The position numbers and the translations under genes were made by a program. Source: a virus. From it: a DNA stretch of 29,240 nt. Location: the IMG/VR virus record IMGVR_UViG_3300010938_000115, positions 1-29,240 of that record. The stretch is one strand, 5' to 3'. The stretch's first letter is position 1. Each line of letters opens with the position of its first letter. Shown here in pieces: positions 28,403 through 29,240 of this stretch. Below the pieces are notes generated by a model. It had not been told where the DNA came from. It did no database searches and was given only the letters and a program-made list of their open reading frames with translations.

Positions 28403-28657
28403 ATGGGATATCTAACGGTGCCACAACTGGCTAAAAAATACGGTTTTTATCCTAATCTAATTTACAGACTGATAAGAGAAGGTCTGCCTTTCAAATGGCA
28501 GGAGGTTAGATTAGAGGCTAAAAGAAAAAGAGATAGCGTTTCGATGAAATATCCACCTCGTAAAGTTATGATGGTAAAAGAGGAAGATTGGCTTGAAATA
28601 CCTACCTTTATTAGAAACAAATGGAGAAGGGGAGAAAATAGGTTAAAAGTTAAATAA
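28403..28657 (+). CDS. Small helix-turn-helix protein (MerR/excisionase-like)
   Basis: 84 residues. The N-terminus LTVPQLAKKYGFYPNLIYRL is a MerR/excisionase-type helix-turn-helix (about 4-28). A strongly basic middle (LEAKRKRDSVSMKYPPRKVM) and a VKEEDWLEIPTF motif follow, the latter resembling the wing of such domains. It should bind DNA and could regulate the early operon. No integrase is visible, so an excisionase role is not supported. Confidence 0.72.
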   Translation: MGYLTVPQLAKKYGFYPNLIYRLIREGLPFKWQEVRLEAKRKRDSVSMKYPPRKVMMVKEEDWLEIPTFIRNKWRRGENRLKVK

Positions 28658-28669
28658 CTAAATACTTAT

Positions 28670-28858
28670 ATGAAATTCCATTTTCCTCATAAAGTAAATA
28701 AATTAACCAAAAAACTTGAACCTTATGAGAAGTTAATATTCACAACTGCTGGAACTTTTAAGAGAAGAAAAAATGGTCGTATTATTATGAAAATAGATGG
28801 TGGAGTAAATGAAGAAATATTAAGAGTTACGCCAATTAGCCCCCCAAAGGGTAGTTAA
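28670..28858 (+). CDS. Small hypothetical protein
   Basis: 62 residues, basic at the N-terminus (KFHFPHKVNKLTKKLEPYEK) with a beta-rich C-terminus (GRIIMKIDGGVNEEILRVTP). No family recognised. It is preceded by the GTTAAAAGTTAAA direct repeat that also stands before the next two genes. Confidence 0.5.
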   Translation: MKFHFPHKVNKLTKKLEPYEKLIFTTAGTFKRRKNGRIIMKIDGGVNEEILRVTPISPPKGS

Positions 28859-28873
28859 AAGTTAAAAAATAAT

Positions 28874-29056
28874 ATGAGGTATAAATTTAAATTTACAGGC
28901 AAGCCAGACAAAATATTTCCATTTTTGAAAACAGGTAAAGTGTATGATTTGAAAGTAAAGGAGTATTATGAAGGCAAACCAGTAATTGTTTCACCATTTA
29001 TGTGTCCATATTCTAATTGGACTATGTTTTTTAAAAATTGGAAAGTTAAAAGTTAA
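28874..29056 (+). CDS. Small hypothetical protein, probably a small beta barrel
   Basis: 60 residues beginning RYKFKFTGKPDKIFPFLKTG, followed by YDLKVKEYYEGKPVIVSPFM, consistent with a small beta barrel of the kind in many short phage proteins. No motif is recognised. The preceding A-rich leader contains GTTAAAAGTTAAAA. Confidence 0.5.
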   Translation: MRYKFKFTGKPDKIFPFLKTGKVYDLKVKEYYEGKPVIVSPFMCPYSNWTMFFKNWKVKS

Positions 29057-29065
29057 AAAATAACT

Positions 29066-29149
29066 ATGACACCACTTGAAAAAACACTTTGGTTTATTTT
29101 AGGAGTATTAGTCACATTATTAATTTTGAGAAATACGAGATTTTTTTAA
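29066..29149 (+). CDS. Single-pass membrane micropeptide
   Basis: 27 residues: MTPLEKTLWFILGVLVTLLI then LRNTRFF. One membrane helix (about 8-21) with a basic C-terminus. It follows the GTTAAAAGTTAAAA leader and the next gene starts one base after its stop (TAATATG), which supports translation. A holin-like or membrane-regulatory role is possible but not shown. Confidence 0.45.
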   Translation: MTPLEKTLWFILGVLVTLLILRNTRFF

Positions 29150-29150
29150 T

Positions 29151-29240
29151 ATGAAAAGAATATTTGTAAAAATAATATTGCCTAAAACAGCATCAACCAG
29201 CATTGAAATGGACTTGGTTAAGTTGACTGAGTTTTTATCA
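29151..29240 (+). CDS. Partial gene running off the window end
   Basis: The 30 visible codons read MKRIFVKIILPKTASTSIEM followed by DLVKLTEFLS, with no stop. The start is at a TAATATG junction as for neighbouring genes. Too little is present to name it. Confidence 0.5.
   Translation, partial: MKRIFVKIILPKTASTSIEMDLVKLTEFLS

Larger units (their letters stand above)
28642..29060 (+). repeat. GTTAAAAGTTAAA direct repeat before three consecutive genes
   Basis: Copies at 28642-28654, 28854-28866 and 29045-29057 each span the stop codon of one gene and lie 9-16 nt before the ATG of the next. Each is itself a tandem of the 7-mer GTTAAAA (last A missing in the first copy). A near copy (ATTAAAAGTTAAAA, minus strand) ends the scaffold gene ahead of the capsid gene. 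It may help initiation by keeping the leader unstructured. Confidence 0.55.

Noticed and set aside
1-29240. TGA recoding (alternative genetic code)
   Set aside because: TGA ends many genes exactly at ATGA overlaps and long frames are intact with the standard code.

Overview
The window is a 29.2-kb piece of an AT-rich tailed double-stranded DNA phage genome of podovirus-like gene content. The evidence is a two-domain terminase, a portal, an N4-gp56-type major capsid protein with a scaffold gene before it, two tail-tube-like genes, two large internal-virion-like proteins, and a separate replication and recombination operon. There are no tRNAs, CRISPR arrays, insertion sequences or recognisable integrase. 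Standard bacterial code fits, because TGA is used as a stop in several tight ATGA overlaps. The host cannot be named. The AT-rich codons and a copy of an extended 16S 3'-tail sequence (ATCACCTCCTTTCTA) point to a low-GC bacterium such as a Firmicute or a candidate-phylum bacterium, but this is inference.

Layout. Positions 21864 down to 1 (minus strand) are the late or virion arm. In order of transcription it holds a leaderless small gene, TerS, TerL ATPase, TerL nuclease, a small gene, portal, two small genes, scaffold, major capsid, four small genes, a glycosyltransferase, two small genes, two large internal proteins, tail adaptor, tail-tube/nozzle protein, a fibre-like protein, a C39-type cysteine peptidase with a coiled coil, and an HNH endonuclease that runs off the window. 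A plus-strand island at 10946-12480 interrupts this arm. It contains a DUF5658-like membrane protein, an RNase HI-like protein and a long structured non-coding RNA, each with its own promoter.

Positions 22006 to 29240 (plus strand) are the early or replication arm. It holds a tiny acidic protein, a possible small RNA, a RepO-like initiator whose gene contains iterons and an AT-rich element (a lambda-like origin inside the gene), a primase-polymerase/helicase fusion, several small proteins, a membrane-anchored lysozyme/transglycosylase-like protein, a Rad52-family annealing protein with a PD-(D/E)XK nuclease, a small HTH protein and further small genes. The two arms diverge from back-to-back promoters at 21872-21976.

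Expression signals are unusually readable. Nine good TTGACA/TATAAT-type promoters can be seen, nearly all with 17-bp spacing; a tenth, at 22115, is weaker. Three of them place the predicted transcript start at the ATG, giving leaderless mRNAs. Three minus-strand leaders (before the tail adaptor, the portal and a small basic protein) carry a promoter, then hairpins, then a T8 intrinsic-terminator-like element, then the start codon, which suggests attenuation or antitermination. Most genes have no Shine-Dalgarno sequence and begin at TAATATG or ATGA junctions. Only a few, including the capsid gene, have strong SDs. The small RNA candidate at 22150-22250 displays an anti-SD sequence in a hairpin loop and could pair with exactly those few.
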